From: Mangifera indica
Lineage: Eukaryota > Streptophyta > Magnoliopsida > Sapindales > Anacardiaceae
DNA length: 64,000 bases
Assembly: GCF_011075055.1 (NCBI RefSeq)
Contig: NC_058140.1
Location: forward strand, 18,911,945-18,975,944
Reading direction: 5' to 3'
The translations under genes were made by a program, and so were the position numbers. Under the pieces are notes generated by a model. It had not been told where the DNA came from. It worked only from the letters and a program-made list of their open reading frames with translations, and did not search any database. Positions 10,623 through 24,166 of the stretch are shown here, piece by piece (positions within the stretch are counted from its first letter, which is position 1; each line of letters starts with the position of its first letter).

Positions 10623-13600
10623 TCACAGCATCCACTCTGGAATGAGTCCATTCACATCTTGGGATGAAGTAGCCGCAGTTCCCTCATGCGTAACCCCACC
10701 AGAATTGCACCTGAAACACACACACACACACGTAAAAATTAGTATTGAAGGACCCAATCATCAGTAGAAATTCATTGTTCGATTTGATGCATAACGAAAT
10801 AACATGAAAGATAAATTACCCCATCTGCAGTGTGTTATTGTTATTTAAAGGATGGGTAAAAGGCTCAAACTGAGTAGTCCTATTGCTGTAGGTGAAGCTT
10901 TGGTCGCCAGCTTCCCATGATTTAAGTGCTGTATCAATGTCTTCCAACTGCCCACCATTCACCTTAACTTATGAGAGCTAATCGTGTGGGGAGAATTAAA
11001 AGTGGAGCGTATTTGTTTGTTAATTGATGAGGATGTATATGGTGCAAAAATTGATGATGAGGTTGGAGTTGAGCAAGCTTCTTACCTTCTTCCTTAAGAC
11101 ATCGTTGGTTTCCATTAACATTTCTTCCTGTGCAAGGGAGAAATGAAAGATAGTTTATGCTTAACAATTTATATCTTTCATCTCTATGAAAGGAAGTACG
11201 TATAAGATAAATTTACAACTTCCTGAGCATATGTATACCTTCCTTTGAAGTTCAGAAAGCCGATCAAGCTGAGATTGGGCCTGCATTCAATTAATAGTTG
11301 TATCAAGAAGGATGCAGTCTAATGTTTCAAGAAAGTAATTAAAGAAACAACAAGAAGTAAGAAGAAGAGATCTTTAAGGTTCTAGCTACCTTGCGTGACC
11401 TGATTTGCCTCACTGAATTGTCCAGTTGCCGCTCCAGCCGTTCAAGGTCTGATATTCCCAAGTCTCCTATATCTTCACCGAGAAGTTGTCTACAAAAAGC
11501 CAAGTAAATATTTACAATCATACTATCAATGTAAAAAGAAAATGCAGGCTGTCCAAAAGTTAATATATATATATATATATATACATATGTATTCACTGTT
11601 GCTGGACGTTTAGCATGGTGAAATACCTCTGGGAGTGCTTTAACTGCTCAAATCTTGATTTAAGCTGTAAGTATTCCTGGTAGTTGCTCTGCATGATGTA
11701 AAATACGAAAATTTTATATTGAACATTAGCGCAGGATATCGTTAGGAGAAGCATAACCATGTAATGTGACACAGTAATCACTTAGTTATAATACGATATG
11801 CTTTACAACATTATAGGACCATGATTAAACTCTAAATTACCTCAATGTCGTTATTAGGCAGGTTTGCTTCCAGAGATCCATAACTATAACTTTCGTACCT
11901 CTCAAGTGTACTGGCAATACTGTAATGACAAGAAGTTATGCGAATACCATGTAATAAAACAACCACTAGCGTTAGCTTAAACAGAAAAGATCTTCACATT
12001 CTTATTAAAGTAGGCAGGTATTGTTGCATTGCACCTCCTGCACGCCAAGCACCCCTGGAATGCGCCAGGAGATGGGCACTCAAGACTCAACAAAACATTA
12101 TATAACATATAGTTCAACTAACAAAAATGAACATCCGGGTGCCATTTGACTGCACTAACTCAACTTAAAACATGCCTCAACGAATAGAAATATGCAATGT
12201 TCCAATCAATCCAAAAACACAACTTGATGACAATATAACCATCTTAAACGTACCTCAAAATGCAAATACAATTGTAAGAAATATACAACCCATTCAATCC
12301 GAACTCCAGTTTGTATACATCGACTTCAACAATAACTCCACATTGATAGGATATTTCTTATTGATAAGGAATCAATTTCCTAAAAATTAGCAACAACCAA
12401 TAAAGTACAACTATACTATCCGCTATTTTGAAAGCCACTATTATATTGTAAATAATTCTTAACTATTACAATAACTCAAATATAACCCCTCACTATAAAT
12501 ATAAATAGTAAGGGATTATTATTGAAAAATAGAGATAAATCAGTAACAATTATTTTAATAATATAACATCTTGTAATATTCTTTGATCAACTTAATAATA
12601 ACACTATAGATGTAAATTTTTAATCTTTCTAACCATACTATATAAAAAGTTATTGTCTCTTTTCTATACATTCTATTTTTTTATATTTTAACATTTGAAT
12701 CTTTCTTATTTGGTGTATTTCTCGTTAATGTGCATTTACACATTAACAACCTCAAACATTTATAAATACTATTAGGAAAGATGGTGTGGTATGTTACATG
12801 ACCTCGCGGAGGCTTAGGCTTAGTTTATAAGCCTTTGCACTCTTCAAGGAAGCAACAATGATGTAATATTAGTTCCCTTTTAACTAAAAAACTTAGATTA
12901 ATCAATTGGTTTGGCTCAAGCACTTATAATGAATGGCCTGACAGTGTAATATAACAATCACGTGAATTCTAGGCTTAGTTTATAAACCTTCGTCCCTCTA
13001 AAGTAAGCAACCACGATGCATTCTATCGTTAATCACATTGAAGTTTAGGCTTGGATTACCATAGATGTGAGTTTACAACATGACAACACAGTGACAAGAT
13101 TGGGTAGCTAGTTTGACATATATAAAACCTCGCAACGCCTTTAACAAATAATCTAATGATACAATCTTAATGGTATAAAGTGTCATATTTTGATTTGATG
13201 GTCTGGTATGATGTCAGACTTTTTGACGCTATCATGAAACCCAAAAACAGATACTTAACTGTGAAAGTGGGCAGATATCATGGCTCTAAAATTTTACAGT
13301 TCATCATGCTAAAGCGGATACATGGTTTGTAACACAAGCACATGTGCATGTGCTTGCATCTTTGGTCGCATCCACCAAATATAAGTGTCTAGTCATATCA
13401 ACTAAGAGGCTTAAATCCATCAACTAGGTAGACAGATGCTTGCATGTTGCGTCTCATCTCATCAACTAAATAGACGTATTTTTTGGAATGAATGCACGAT
13501 AAAGTCAAAGCCTTGGTACTCTTCAAGGCCGTATTTGTAAACATGTAACTGAAGACTTCAAATTTTAGTTCATAATTTTTATAACTCAAATTTGATAGTG

Positions 13601-16007
13601 AAGAATAAAAAAAAATACATAACTAAATTGATATATTTTCCTTCCTATGCTTGTAAATTAACGAAGAACTCTGAAAAAAAATAACTAATAGTAACCCACA
13701 TTATCTTACCAAAACAACATAGTTTTCGAGGGGCTCTTAACCCTGCTGAGTTTTTATCTATAACAATGACACTATCTTTTCACTAATTTGTCAAAGATCT
13801 AGTAATTTTTACTTTTGTACCTGTAACAATTTCTTTAGCCCACATAATCTTACCAAAATAACATAGTTTTGGGACTATGGCATATGGACTGAAGCCAACA
13901 GATGTTCGTGCTGACAAAAGTTCAAATAAAAGCCACAAGACAATTCAGCAGTTTAACATGACATGTTTATTTTATGTCATTTGTAATTGTACAATGTAGG
14001 ACATCATGCTATGAAGTATTACAGATCATTCATAGTGGTAATTTATTATGTGTTAGTTTAATATAGTTTATTTAATCAGATTAACATTATCAATTAAACT
14101 ATACATATCTATTTTAAGCACATAAATAGATACACACTTGATAAATGTCATTAAGCAATTAAGTGATTTTGAATTAAAAATAAAGTAACATTTAATTATA
14201 TCATCACACATCATGTATATACTCAAAAGTTGGTACATATAATATTGCTCTAACATTTTTAGGTTTATACACACACACACACATATAGAGACATAATTCA
14301 AAAGACTCCAAAATAACTTACACATTACTTCTTGAAATTCAACTAGGTTTAATGAAGAAAAACTTTGTTTAAATTTGTATCATGAGCATGTGATGCACTG
14401 AAAAAGGCTTTTAAATGATTTTGGCTTGGGTGGAACTAGGCATATGCTCAAGAACAAGTCAGCAGTAGCCACATCCATATTTTGGCATCCTTGCAAATTA
14501 AAATGAACAAGTGCTATTACACCATATGACATATATTTGATTTCATAAAGACATTTTTGTTATTATCATTTTACTTTAAATTTAAAAAAAAAAACACACA
14601 CACACACACACCAAATGACTTTTAAATTTCTCTTGACATAGGGTTTCACATGATAAACGATGAATTAATTCACATCAAATGATGACATAATATACACGTT
14701 GCACCAAAAATTGGGTAATTTTATAGCACCTTTGAAGTGATTTTTGGTGCTTATTAGAACCTTTTAAAACTGAGACTTAATGGAAAAGTTTCTAAATCTT
14801 AGTATTTTTGCAGTTACCAAAATTGAAGAACTTTGATTTAATGCATGCCAATTTCAATTCCTCAGGGATCACCAGAGTCACCTACTAAAAAAATTCTTTT
14901 TTCATAAGTATATACACCAATTCATTCTTATATAATTAAAGAAAAATCATCATAAACAGGTTGGATAACAAGTTTAACAGCCCTACTGATCTCTATTTTT
15001 GAGCATCTAACTACTCTCATAAAAACTAATTAGACAAGTATAATGTCGATAATAGGAGGCATGAAGAAGTTTCCAGAAGATTTGACTTGGATTATATATT
15101 TAATTAGTCAACTCTCATGCAAGTAGTATTCTTTGTTACTATCTAATTGACGCTTAATATTACAATCTTCTGACATTAGTTTTTTGTCAGCAAAATAGTG
15201 CACCAGTACATGGAGAATATACCATCCCAGTTTAAATCTTTCGATCAAATCTGTTACTTAAAATTTTATCATCAATAGAAGTGGCTCGCTAAAAATGTTT
15301 GCAGATTTTTAGCTTAGGGTAATCTTTTCTTTCTAAAGTGAATCCTCAGCACTTCTCAAAATCAAAACAAAAATAAGAAATAATATTGAAACTATTATGA
15401 ATTTTATATGGTGAATAGACCTAAGCGATCAAATATGTTTAACCTTTTAAATTAAAATGTCAATACTTTAAATGAGTCACTGAAAATTATAAGACAGAGA
15501 ATCTATTTCCGTCTAAGACAACAAAGAAGGCATCACATTCGCCTAAAACAAAAATATTTAGAACCTATATATTTTGCAGAAGCTCAGATCCCATAAAACA
15601 TCAGAATCCAAACAAGTAATACAAGTGACTGTTAATTTTCCTCTGATTAAAGTCCGGAAATGTACCATTTTTATCCAAAAAATGCACAAAAGATCCAATT
15701 CTAACCCATCGACCACGTCGAAGTATCCACACAACCACGAAAAGAAAAACCAAAGTAATAATAACGATTAATCCGCTAGAAAATCTATAGCAAAATACGA
15801 TGTGTACAAAGAAAGAACGTACTTGGAAGTGCTTGAGAACTCATAGAGTTTACCACGGCTAGAGAAGATGATAAGAGCAACCTCAGCTTCACACAAAACT
15901 GAGAGCTCATAAGCCTTCTTTAACAGTCCATTTCTTCTCTTTGCAAAAGTCACCTGCCGGTTTATCTTGTTCTCTATCCTCCTCAGCTCCACTCTTCCCC
16001 TCCCCAT
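10623..16007 (-). CDS. SEP: SEPALLATA-like (AGL2/3/4 clade) MIKC MADS-box factor, complete
   Basis: SEP proteins are nuclear E-class factors that bridge floral MADS tetramers. Exons (minus): 15823-16007, 11841-11919, 11627-11688, 11390-11489, 11239-11280, 11086-11127, 10820-10947, 10623-10710; lengths 185, 79, 62, 100, 42, 42, 128, 88. All junctions are GT-AG and stay in frame: 726 nt, 241 residues. MADS domain 1-61 ([38 protein letters not shown]), I region [19 protein letters not shown] domain about 89-170 with hydrophobic heptads, then a Q/N/S-rich tail ending NGLIPEWML, a variant of the SEP C-terminal motif. [37 protein letters not shown] is SEP-specific, not AP1. The ATG at 16005-16007 is chosen; a preceding in-frame GTG is not a plausible start. 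Subclade (SEP1/2 versus SEP4) not resolved. Confidence 0.92.
11920..15822 (-). other. 3.9-kb first intron of the SEP-like gene
   Basis: All other introns of this gene are short. This one contains an AT-rich MITE copy (14085-14254), CA microsatellites (14270-14282, 14591-14610), and a ~33-bp direct repeat (13695-13727 and 13839-13871, CTTACCAAAA-AACATAGTTTT) spaced 144 bp. Another local duplication, GGCTTAGTTTATAA, occurs near 12809 and 12973. No exon-like coding sequence seen. Confidence 0.7.
14085..14254. mobile_element. AT-rich palindromic MITE family, copy C (intronic)
   Basis: Shares AAGTGATTTTGAATTAAAAA and ATTTAATTATATCATCACACA with the other copies and ends in ATAATATTGCTCT like copy B. 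It lies in intron 1 of the SEP-like gene. Ends approximate. Confidence 0.6.
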
Positions 16008-17884
16008 CACTAATATATTATCAATTATTTGTTTTTTAATCTAAAAATCAATTATGGCAACCAAACCAGAATAATTTGATTTTCCTTTTTAATTTCTCTC
16101 TCTCTTTTGCTTCTTGTTTAGGGCAAGAAGCTATTCTGCTTTTGAAGAAAGTAGGCACCAGATATCATTTTATGCAGAAGAAAGAGAGAAGTTGGGACTG
16201 CCTGATGGCTTTTTTACTCTTTGTCCTTTTATTTATTTAATTTTTTCCGAATAAAATCTCTGCATTTCATTAACGACAACCTAACATTCCTCAATTTAGG
16301 GTTTCTACGTGTCGACACCACAGCCATCGCAGTACATCATTTCCCTGCGTTGACAATACTACCCCTCTGAAAACATCATATTTCCACAGTTTACTCTTGA
16401 AAAAAAAACATTAATCCAGTATAATTAGATAAATCTGTCCATAACAAACGACATTTAAACGTGTTTGTTTCTCAGGAAACCGAAGACGAGAATAATAAAT
16501 TCGAAATTGACCAAAAAGATAGAGAAAGGAGGTGTGGGCTGTGGCCTTTGGAGAATCATAAAAAGGGCAAGAAATTAATTGATACAGATCGTGTAACGTG
16601 GTGAGATGCATTGCCATAACAAGTGACCGCAAAAACAAAGTTTGAATAACGGTACATGCCATTTTCGATATCCGTACAACGTTGTAAATCAAAGTTTCAA
16701 ATAACCCTAATTATTTGAGTAATTAATCTGCTAATTTTCGATTATTTTATTAATCAGTGTAATTAATAAATAAATATGTATATATATTTGAAATTATTTG
16801 GTTGAAGTGACTGATGTAGACAGGATAGGGAAATAATGAGAAAAGACCTAAAGATAAAAGTACCCCAGTCAGAATCATCACCAGGCCACTCTACACGTGT
16901 CAACCTATAATTCGCAATTCTGTAAATTACAAAAATGAAATATTAATGCTGATTTATGCTTCGCTCAGGTCTCTTCCACGTGTCCATTTCTAATTTGCTA
17001 CATTGCTTAATCAACTTGATACCTTATGGTTTTAAAGTACCATGGTTATAATCCTCCATTTTAATGTTGTTAAGGTGAATTTAAATTTTTTTTTTTAACT
17101 TAACAGCCTTCTCAGAATTGATTAAACGATTAAATCAAAACCCACAATTATTATCAAAATTGATTAAAAAGATAATCTTAATATTATAATTATTATATCA
17201 GATAAATTATAATTATAATTTATATATTTTTTATAAAAATTTTAATATTTTATTAACCCTAATTGAAAAAAAAGATTAATTTTTAAAAATTTGATTAGCA
17301 AGGTAATTACATTGACCGCGTGTTGTATGACAAGACTAAAATACCCTTAATGCATTTTCATCTTCTTACCCATCAAACACGACAAAATCAAACTAAGAAA
17401 TAAGCAAACTAGGCTCCCTCAAAAACCCAAGGCAGAAAATCAGACAAAACTAGTGAACTCTTTAAAAATAATCAGATTGGTAAAATGGGTAATAGTTGGG
17501 TTCATCAACTTAAGAATTCATTAGATTGCAGATTTTAAAGGGCAATATTGTCTTTGTACATAGATTACGAGTCAGATAATTTGTTCCTTCAACAATTCAA
17601 GGACTGATGTTATAGTATTTCAAAACATTGTCCTTGACCTACATGTACTTCAGATAGCATTATCTGAAAAATACTTTCAATTCATACATACAACGTGTAT
17701 GATGGTTGATAAAGGCAAATAAATCATCAAAAACTGGCTGAGAGGGCTGTTTTTGTTATTTTTTGAAAATATTTATAGAATTAAACCAAATTCTGATAAT
17801 TTAGGGCATTTTCATAATTTCAAAAGGATATATTTACCTCGTGATTTAAAAAACTAACTACCCTATTTATATCTACTTTCATTT

Positions 17885-18030
17885 TTTAATATAATATGTA
17901 ATCAATAAAATTATGTGTATAAATTATAATATATCATTATATAATTGAATAGTTTTAAATTAAATATACGAATATCCTTAATCGCATGATGATATGTTAT
18001 TATTTATATATATAATATTACTCGTTATAC
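17885..18030. mobile_element. AT-rich palindromic MITE family, copy H
   Basis: Contains the family core as AGTTTTAAATTAAATA, flanked by ATATCATTATATAATTGAAT and TCGCATGATGATATGTTATT, and ends ATAATATTACTC. Diverged; limits approximate. Confidence 0.5.
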
Positions 18031-18704
18031 AATATATACGTCTCTGCATAACATATTTCTCATAAGTTTCATCCTTATTTGAATTGGCATGCATAACTTT
18101 TAGTAAATTATTTTCACCGACTCGTTGTAGCAGCAACGAATAATACATCTTTTATTCATCAATTGACGATGAATCATGGATAAGTCTCTTACTTGGAGAT
18201 AGTATTCTACCTATCAAATTGGGATTATACTGTTAATGTGAGTGTTTTGTTTTAGTTCAATTAGAATAAAAATAGATATTGAAAATTATATTTGAATTAA
18301 AAATATTTATTTTTAATTATACGGTAACTTCTACAATATATTCTATAAATATAGATGACCAATACAAAATAATGGAGTGAGCAGGTATAACATTTTCGAT
18401 ACAAACAGACAAAAATAGTTATTATTTATGAGAGTAATTTCTCGAAAAAATTATTATAATATTATAATAGATATCAACATTCATTAATAGATTTTTAGTG
18501 TCATTATTATAGTTGATTTTATGTAAAACTCTAAATAACTGATCACAAAATATCTCACCATCAGAATATATTTTTAGAATGTTTTTTTCTCTTTCATTTC
18601 CTTATGAAAATATTATGTATTTCTTCTCTACAAATATTTGATGTTTCCAAAACTTATAAATTATTTTATGAGGCGTGGGCGTGGCTGAGCCTTTGTCTGG
18701 TAAT

Positions 18705-18708
<4 letters not shown>

Positions 18709-18758
<50 letters not shown>
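18709..18758. repeat. (AT)n microsatellite
   Basis: About 25 uninterrupted AT units following TAATAATAAT. Confidence 0.95.
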
Positions 18759-18761
<3 letters not shown>

Positions 18762-21308
18762 GATGCATGTGAATAACGTTAGCAGGGGGCCGGGGGCCAA
18801 AATTTGTGATTCATTTGGAAACGGAGGAAAGGGTGTTGCGCTCTGCTGTCACTGGTCCCATCAAAGTGGTTGACCAATTAAGAAACTTATCTTCACCACT
18901 CGTCCAATCCCATCCATCCACTGTCACTTTCGTTTTGGTCACAGATGTGTCCGTAGGTCGGGTCAAATCAGACCGAGCCTAAAACTCACTTTAATAGTAG
19001 ACCTTTGGATCAGGCCGACTTATAGTATGCATAAAGCTTATGGATCAACCCAAATAAATGGGTGGGTCGGCTCATTAATTTTAATAAAAAAATAATTTTT
19101 AATATTATAATTATTAATTTTAATATTGTATAAACAGTATCAGACCCTTTCGGATTGAACCGTCGGCCCCAGCTTAATTAACACCTTTAGTCTAAGCCTT
19201 CTCATGCACATGTTTGCTACTTTCAAACTCAAGCCCACAACGTTTTCATGAGATTCTCCTTTTAGTGTAACTCTGCCATATACAAATAATAACTTTAAAT
19301 CTTTAATGTCATTCCGTAGTTTGAATAATCAATAAAGAATTTTCATATATTAAAAAATATGAGTTTAAATCTTTTATAATAATATATCAAAATCAAAATA
19401 TAGACTTATTTATTTTAATAGTTAAAAGGTCAATTACTATACTCGATATTTATCTTGTTCAATATGGTTAGCTTGACCCCAAAAAATAACCCGATTTAGA
19501 TGGGGTTTTTCGTCACCAAAAAAATCTTTAATTATGATAGGTTGTCTTTCAAATAGAGTTATTTATTTTGACCAATTATTAACATATTATTTATTTTAGA
19601 TATACAATATATTATGATTTTGCTTTTAAATTTTACAAGTTAAAACATATTTTTATTGATATAAGATTTGTCTAAGAGTGTTATAATCACACTCATTACG
19701 AGACTTAAGGATCTTGTTTAAACAACTCTAAGAATCTTGTCTGAACATCCTTAAGCGATCTGAGATATTATACTCTCATTGAATTTTATCTTACTATCGC
19801 TTAAAAGGACATACAAAGTAACTCTAATATCATTTGCAATATCATGGTCTAAATACTCTGTCTAACCACTATAAAGACATTATTATTTGAACTTAAATTA
19901 ATTATTATATGTCACATATAAACAGTTTAACAAGAACAATAAATTAGACATGTAATAGAATAATACTAATAGCTCAAAGGATTATTTTCTACCGAAGTTT
20001 TAATGTAAAAACAAATATAAACCTATGAGATTTGAAAAACCCAAATACTCATTATTAGTCAATTTTTATTAAAATTTTCAGTTAAGATGAAAGGTAAAAT
20101 TGTTATTTTAATAAAATATTAAAAAAGATATAATTCATTAATTTTTTTTTATGTTTTAAAAACTGACAACTTCACCTCTGTCTAAAGTTTTTTAACTTTG
20201 AAAAGTCACATTTTCCCTCTAAACTTAGAGTTTCCATCTTTTTCCCATTTTAGTCGTCCCCTAAACTTTTGAAAACTTTAGTTTAACCCCCTCTTTAACT
20301 TCAAATTATTCAAAACTCCGACAACCTCTTCCTTTGTCAACTTTTGCTTCTCTTTGACGCTTGAGCTACTCTCCGATGACTGAGTCGATGTCGTGCGATG
20401 GAGCCAAAAACCTAGAAATCTCTTCGTCTCGATCGTTTCTCTTTTGGTTTGAATATCATAGTTGTTTTGATGACTATATTGTGATTGTGGTTTCAATTGG
20501 AACTTACTTTTGGAAAAAGTCAAATTACGTGTGCATTTCATAATTTGACATGATTACCTATTTGGTGTAGTTCTGTGCCAAGTTGATATATAATTTGTTT
20601 TAATTGATTTTGCTTATTTTGGGGTGTAAGTGCAAGAATTTTCAATTTTAGAAGTAAAGTAAGATCTTTCTTTTAGTGCACAAATACACCGATCATGTGA
20701 AATTTCGGGTTTAGAATTGATTTTGCATATTGATGATAATTGTAAACATTTTACACCAAGAGAGATGAAATAAGGGTAAATTGTAATGATTTCTAACAAT
20801 GGAGGTAATTAGAATTTTACAAATGTGATGGCTATTAGGCATGTTAATATACTAATCACATGAAATCATAAGTTTAGGGTTGATTTGACATGTTAAGGGG
20901 TAACTGTTAACATTTTACGTCAAGAGAAAGTGAAATTGTGAAATAGATGGTAAAAATAAAAAAGTAATCGTTAGGCGGTTTTGTAATCTACTATAAACTT
21001 AGTATGTCTACCTATATACAAACGGTGTAACATATCTAATCAACTAAAAATTTCCAATTTTTTTTTACATAAAACATAGTTAGAGGTTTTGTTTAGTTTT
21101 CTTTAATTTGTGATTGAATTTTTTTTAATGAAAATTAAGTAAAATTGAATTTTTCCCATAAATGTTTAATCATGACACAAACAATTTTAGAAGAAAAAAA
21201 ATTAGTTTGTAGCTTAGAGTAAAAGTAGTAAAACAAATATAAAATTACCTTGTAGCTAAGCTGAGTCTGCTTACAATAAATTTATCAGAAAGAACCATTA
21301 GATCATAC

Positions 21309-21382
21309 GGCCTATTAGCTCAGTTGGTTAGAGCGTCGTGCTAATAACGCGAAGGTCGCAGGTTCGAGACCTGCATGGGCCA
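21309..21382 (+). tRNA. tRNA-Ile (anticodon AAU)
   Basis: The 74-nt sequence folds as a standard cloverleaf. A 7-bp acceptor pairs GGCCTAT with ATGGGCC (one T-G), followed by discriminator A. D stem GCTC/GAGC, anticodon stem TCGTG/CGCGA around loop CTAATAA (anticodon AAT, read AAU/IAU in RNA), variable loop AGGTC, T stem GCAGG/CCTGC with loop TTCGAGA. No intron and no encoded CCA. A-box (TAGCTCAGTTGG) and B-box (GGTTCGAGACC) are intact, so it should be transcribed by Pol III as a functional nuclear tRNA. Confidence 0.97.
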
Positions 21383-21387
21383 TTTTT
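21383..21387 (+). terminator. Pol III oligo-T terminator of tRNA-Ile
   Basis: Five T residues directly follow the discriminator base, the usual RNA polymerase III stop signal. Confidence 0.8.
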
Positions 21388-23003
21388 CTGTTAATGCGTT
21401 TGGGGATTTGGGCCTGTGGATGAGCTTAGGCCCTTTTTCTGAGAAGCTTATAGCGGATTGGGCCCACGTGAAGTAAATTGAAATTTTATGAAAACACAAA
21501 ATGAACTCATTACTAGTGATTCATAATAAAGTCATTTCATTTCCATAGCCATCTCTTGTAAAACTTTTAGAACTGAATATCAATAAAGCATAAAAAGGTT
21601 GCTTGTACTGACTGTAATCAATCTCTTATATTTATTTTTGCATCTTAATCACTTATGTCACAATCTAGTTTAAAAGTTAATCAAAAATTTTAAAATTAAT
21701 TACATTTAAAATTGACTTAAAAATGATTAAGCCATAAGTTATGATAATCCCAAGTTAAAGACTTACTCTTATAAATCTTTTAATCTAAGAAATTGTCATA
21801 AGTCAAAGCAACATCCATTTATATAAACCCAAGAGATCAGTGAGAGTATATGTGGTCACCACGTGATCCATATTTATAATAATAGATGATAACATAGATC
21901 TTTGAGACTTGAAGGTCCTAAAACAAAATCCACTTAGGGTTCCATTTTTTTTTCCCAAGACTTTGAAAGAAGACACAGATTCACTTATATGTGCAGCTTG
22001 TAAGGCCACGTTGAGCTGAAGATTTGATTCATTGGTTTAATAGAAAGGTAAACGTTTGATGATAATCGATTGTTTGTGGTATTAGCAAGATAGCTCATCT
22101 CCCAATGTACCCACATATCCAAAACTCTCTTATTCTTATCTCAACGAAACTTGCTAACCAAAGTTGTTGGCATCTGATTAGACGTGCCAGCCGTATAAGA
22201 CTAAGCCATTCACATTTGCGTGAGAGGGAGGCCAATCTAGAGTCATGTCCCAATTTTTACACACAAATGTTAGGCAAATAGCAAGTCACATAATAAATCT
22301 TAGAAGAAAGGGTAGGCAAGAAGGGAGAGATGGGACTGACGAAAGGAGGACCACCATGTAAGGTTGCTTTAAAAATGCATGGTGTACAACTAAAGAAAAG
22401 AACAAAACATGGGACATGTATATATCAATCCAATATCAAATAGAAAATGGCTAGAGGGGACGAAGACATCAGCTTTATTTTGTCAAGTCACGACGCTCAT
22501 TCTGATCTTCACCAGCCGCCTAACGGGCCTCATTCTTGTGGCCATCCTGCTATCGATTTCCTCTTGTAGGTCCTCCATGGACCTCTGATTTCAGGCACAT
22601 AATATATCTATTTATATATATACACATACGCTTGTTTTAATATCTTTGCCACCTTTCTTCTTTCTACATATCCAACTTGCGGTTCGCAATCAGTTTGGCC
22701 ACACTTCCAGTACATATATGAACACCTGATATCACCATTTTTATGATCCATGTGAGATTTTTTATGCTGCTGAGGTGACTGTTCACGGACACTGTCGGTA
22801 ATATGAAACAATGTGTGTTCTTATCAAAATGGTGTTCAATTATAACAAGTACAGCATATCTTTGTTGAGAAAGATGACAGCCAAGAATCTTAAGACCATT
22901 GGTGAACTGAATTTGTTAATATTGCTTCAAAATTGACTTGACTTTATATTTACTACTAAGGCTGTTTGATGTACACCAAATGCTGAAACTCCACCACAAA
23001 TCA

Positions 23004-23056
23004 TGACGTCATACTTGCCACGTGTGCTCCCCTGATTCGTCATCCATGCACGTGTG
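23004..23056 (+). promoter_or_regulatory. Clustered bZIP/bHLH sites: TGACGTCA plus two CACGTGTG
   Basis: A perfect palindromic TGACGTCA (23004-23011) is followed by two CACGTGTGCTC direct repeats (from 23019 and 23049, exactly 30 bp apart). ACGT-core elements are bound by bZIP (ABF, TGA) and bHLH (PIF) proteins, and coupled ACGT elements are typical of ABA- or light-responsive modules. It lies 1.7 kb upstream of the BIG GRAIN-like ATG; assignment to that gene is inference. Confidence 0.5.
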
Positions 23057-24120
23057 CTCGTGCCCACACGCACGCCGGGTTGACACCATTGTTCCCTACA
23101 TGACAGCATCAGGGGATGGGAATTTGTGTTTTAATGTGCCAAAGACTAACGACCCAATTTCTCAAAAGAAAGAAAGATGTTTACACCTCTCCTTCCTCTT
23201 CTTTACACTTAAAAAAATGCACTAATATTTTCCCTTTTTTCTTCCCTTTGGTGGGACTGCACAAATTGTAAATTATCATCACACACACATATTTATTAAG
23301 TGTGTGCACATATATATGTATGTATGTATGTATTCTTCTATATCTTGATATCCTATGATATAGACGGAGAGATCAAGAAAAGAAAATTGCACAATCTTGC
23401 ATATATTTACAACATGTCTTCAATGAATGAATGTTTGTAGTGGATTATTTTCCTGTTCGTTAGCTTCATTGCACTTGCACATGAAAATTCCAAAAGGAAT
23501 AAACATAGAGGTAGGGCTACCTTGTCCCTCCAATCCAACAATAATCTTTTGCTTTGTTCAAAGAGCACTGACAAACAAAGAGAAGCATATACGATTAATT
23601 ACTTTATATTGGGCATCAAGTTAAGATTAATTAGATCTAAACTGGCTAAATTGAACTTAATTACTTTATACTGGGCAAGGACAATTAGTGATAATGAAAT
23701 TTGCAGGATTGAAGTATATTTAGAGTCAAGTTGGAAATGGGTTATTGGGTTGTATGTCATATTTCACATTTCTCTTTTCATGTAAAACAACTAATTCACA
23801 CCATTGGAGTAGTGTATTGATGAGGAGGTTCTCCAAAATAACTCAGAAGAAAATGGAGCAAAGGAATATTATATTTATCTTTTCCCCACTCAGGCTGACC
23901 ATTAATATTTGCTATCTCCATCAAAAAATTAAACTCAACCCCATAACTCTCCCAAAGAGGAAGCATTTCAGATTTTTCTGGGCCATGCATATAAGATTTA
24001 TGACAGTCAAAAGATATATCTTAGCAAACAAATTGTCTTTCCTTTAATTTGATGTCATTAAAGGTTCCATTTTATTAAAGAGTGAGTTCTAAGCCTTAAA
24101 AGAAGGGTGAGAGAGAGACG

Positions 24121-24126
<6 letters not shown>

Positions 24127-24162
<36 letters not shown>
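24127..24162. repeat. (GT)n microsatellite
   Basis: About 18 GT units, continuing into a GTAT/ATAT-rich tail. Confidence 0.95.

Positions 24163-24166
<4 letters not shown>

Larger units (their letters stand above)
16008..21308. other. Intergenic spacer upstream of the SEP-like gene
   Basis: No credible genes. The proximal 1 kb should contain the SEP-like promoter; two G-box cores CACGTGT occur at 16894-16900 and 16977-16983. Further out: a MITE-family copy (17885-18030), an AT microsatellite, a possible hAT-like relic near 18945-19195 (GTCGGGTCAAATC / CCGTCGGCCCCAGC edges, low confidence), and half of a long-inverted-repeat element near 20030-20330 (AGTCAATTTTTATTAAAATT, matching the 32.7-kb copy). 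Confidence 0.55.

Noticed and set aside
15768..15822. Extension of the SEP-like exon 1 frame past residue 61
   Set aside because: The donor at 15822-15821 gives the standard 185-nt MIKC first exon and joins in frame to exon 2; the extension is intron.
18945..19195. Possible second hAT-like element (GTCGGGTCAAATC edge)
   Set aside because: The proposed termini do not form a convincing inverted repeat and no 8-bp duplication was found.
20278..20541. 87-residue minus-strand frame
   Set aside because: Lies in or beside a long-inverted-repeat element fragment; no domain.
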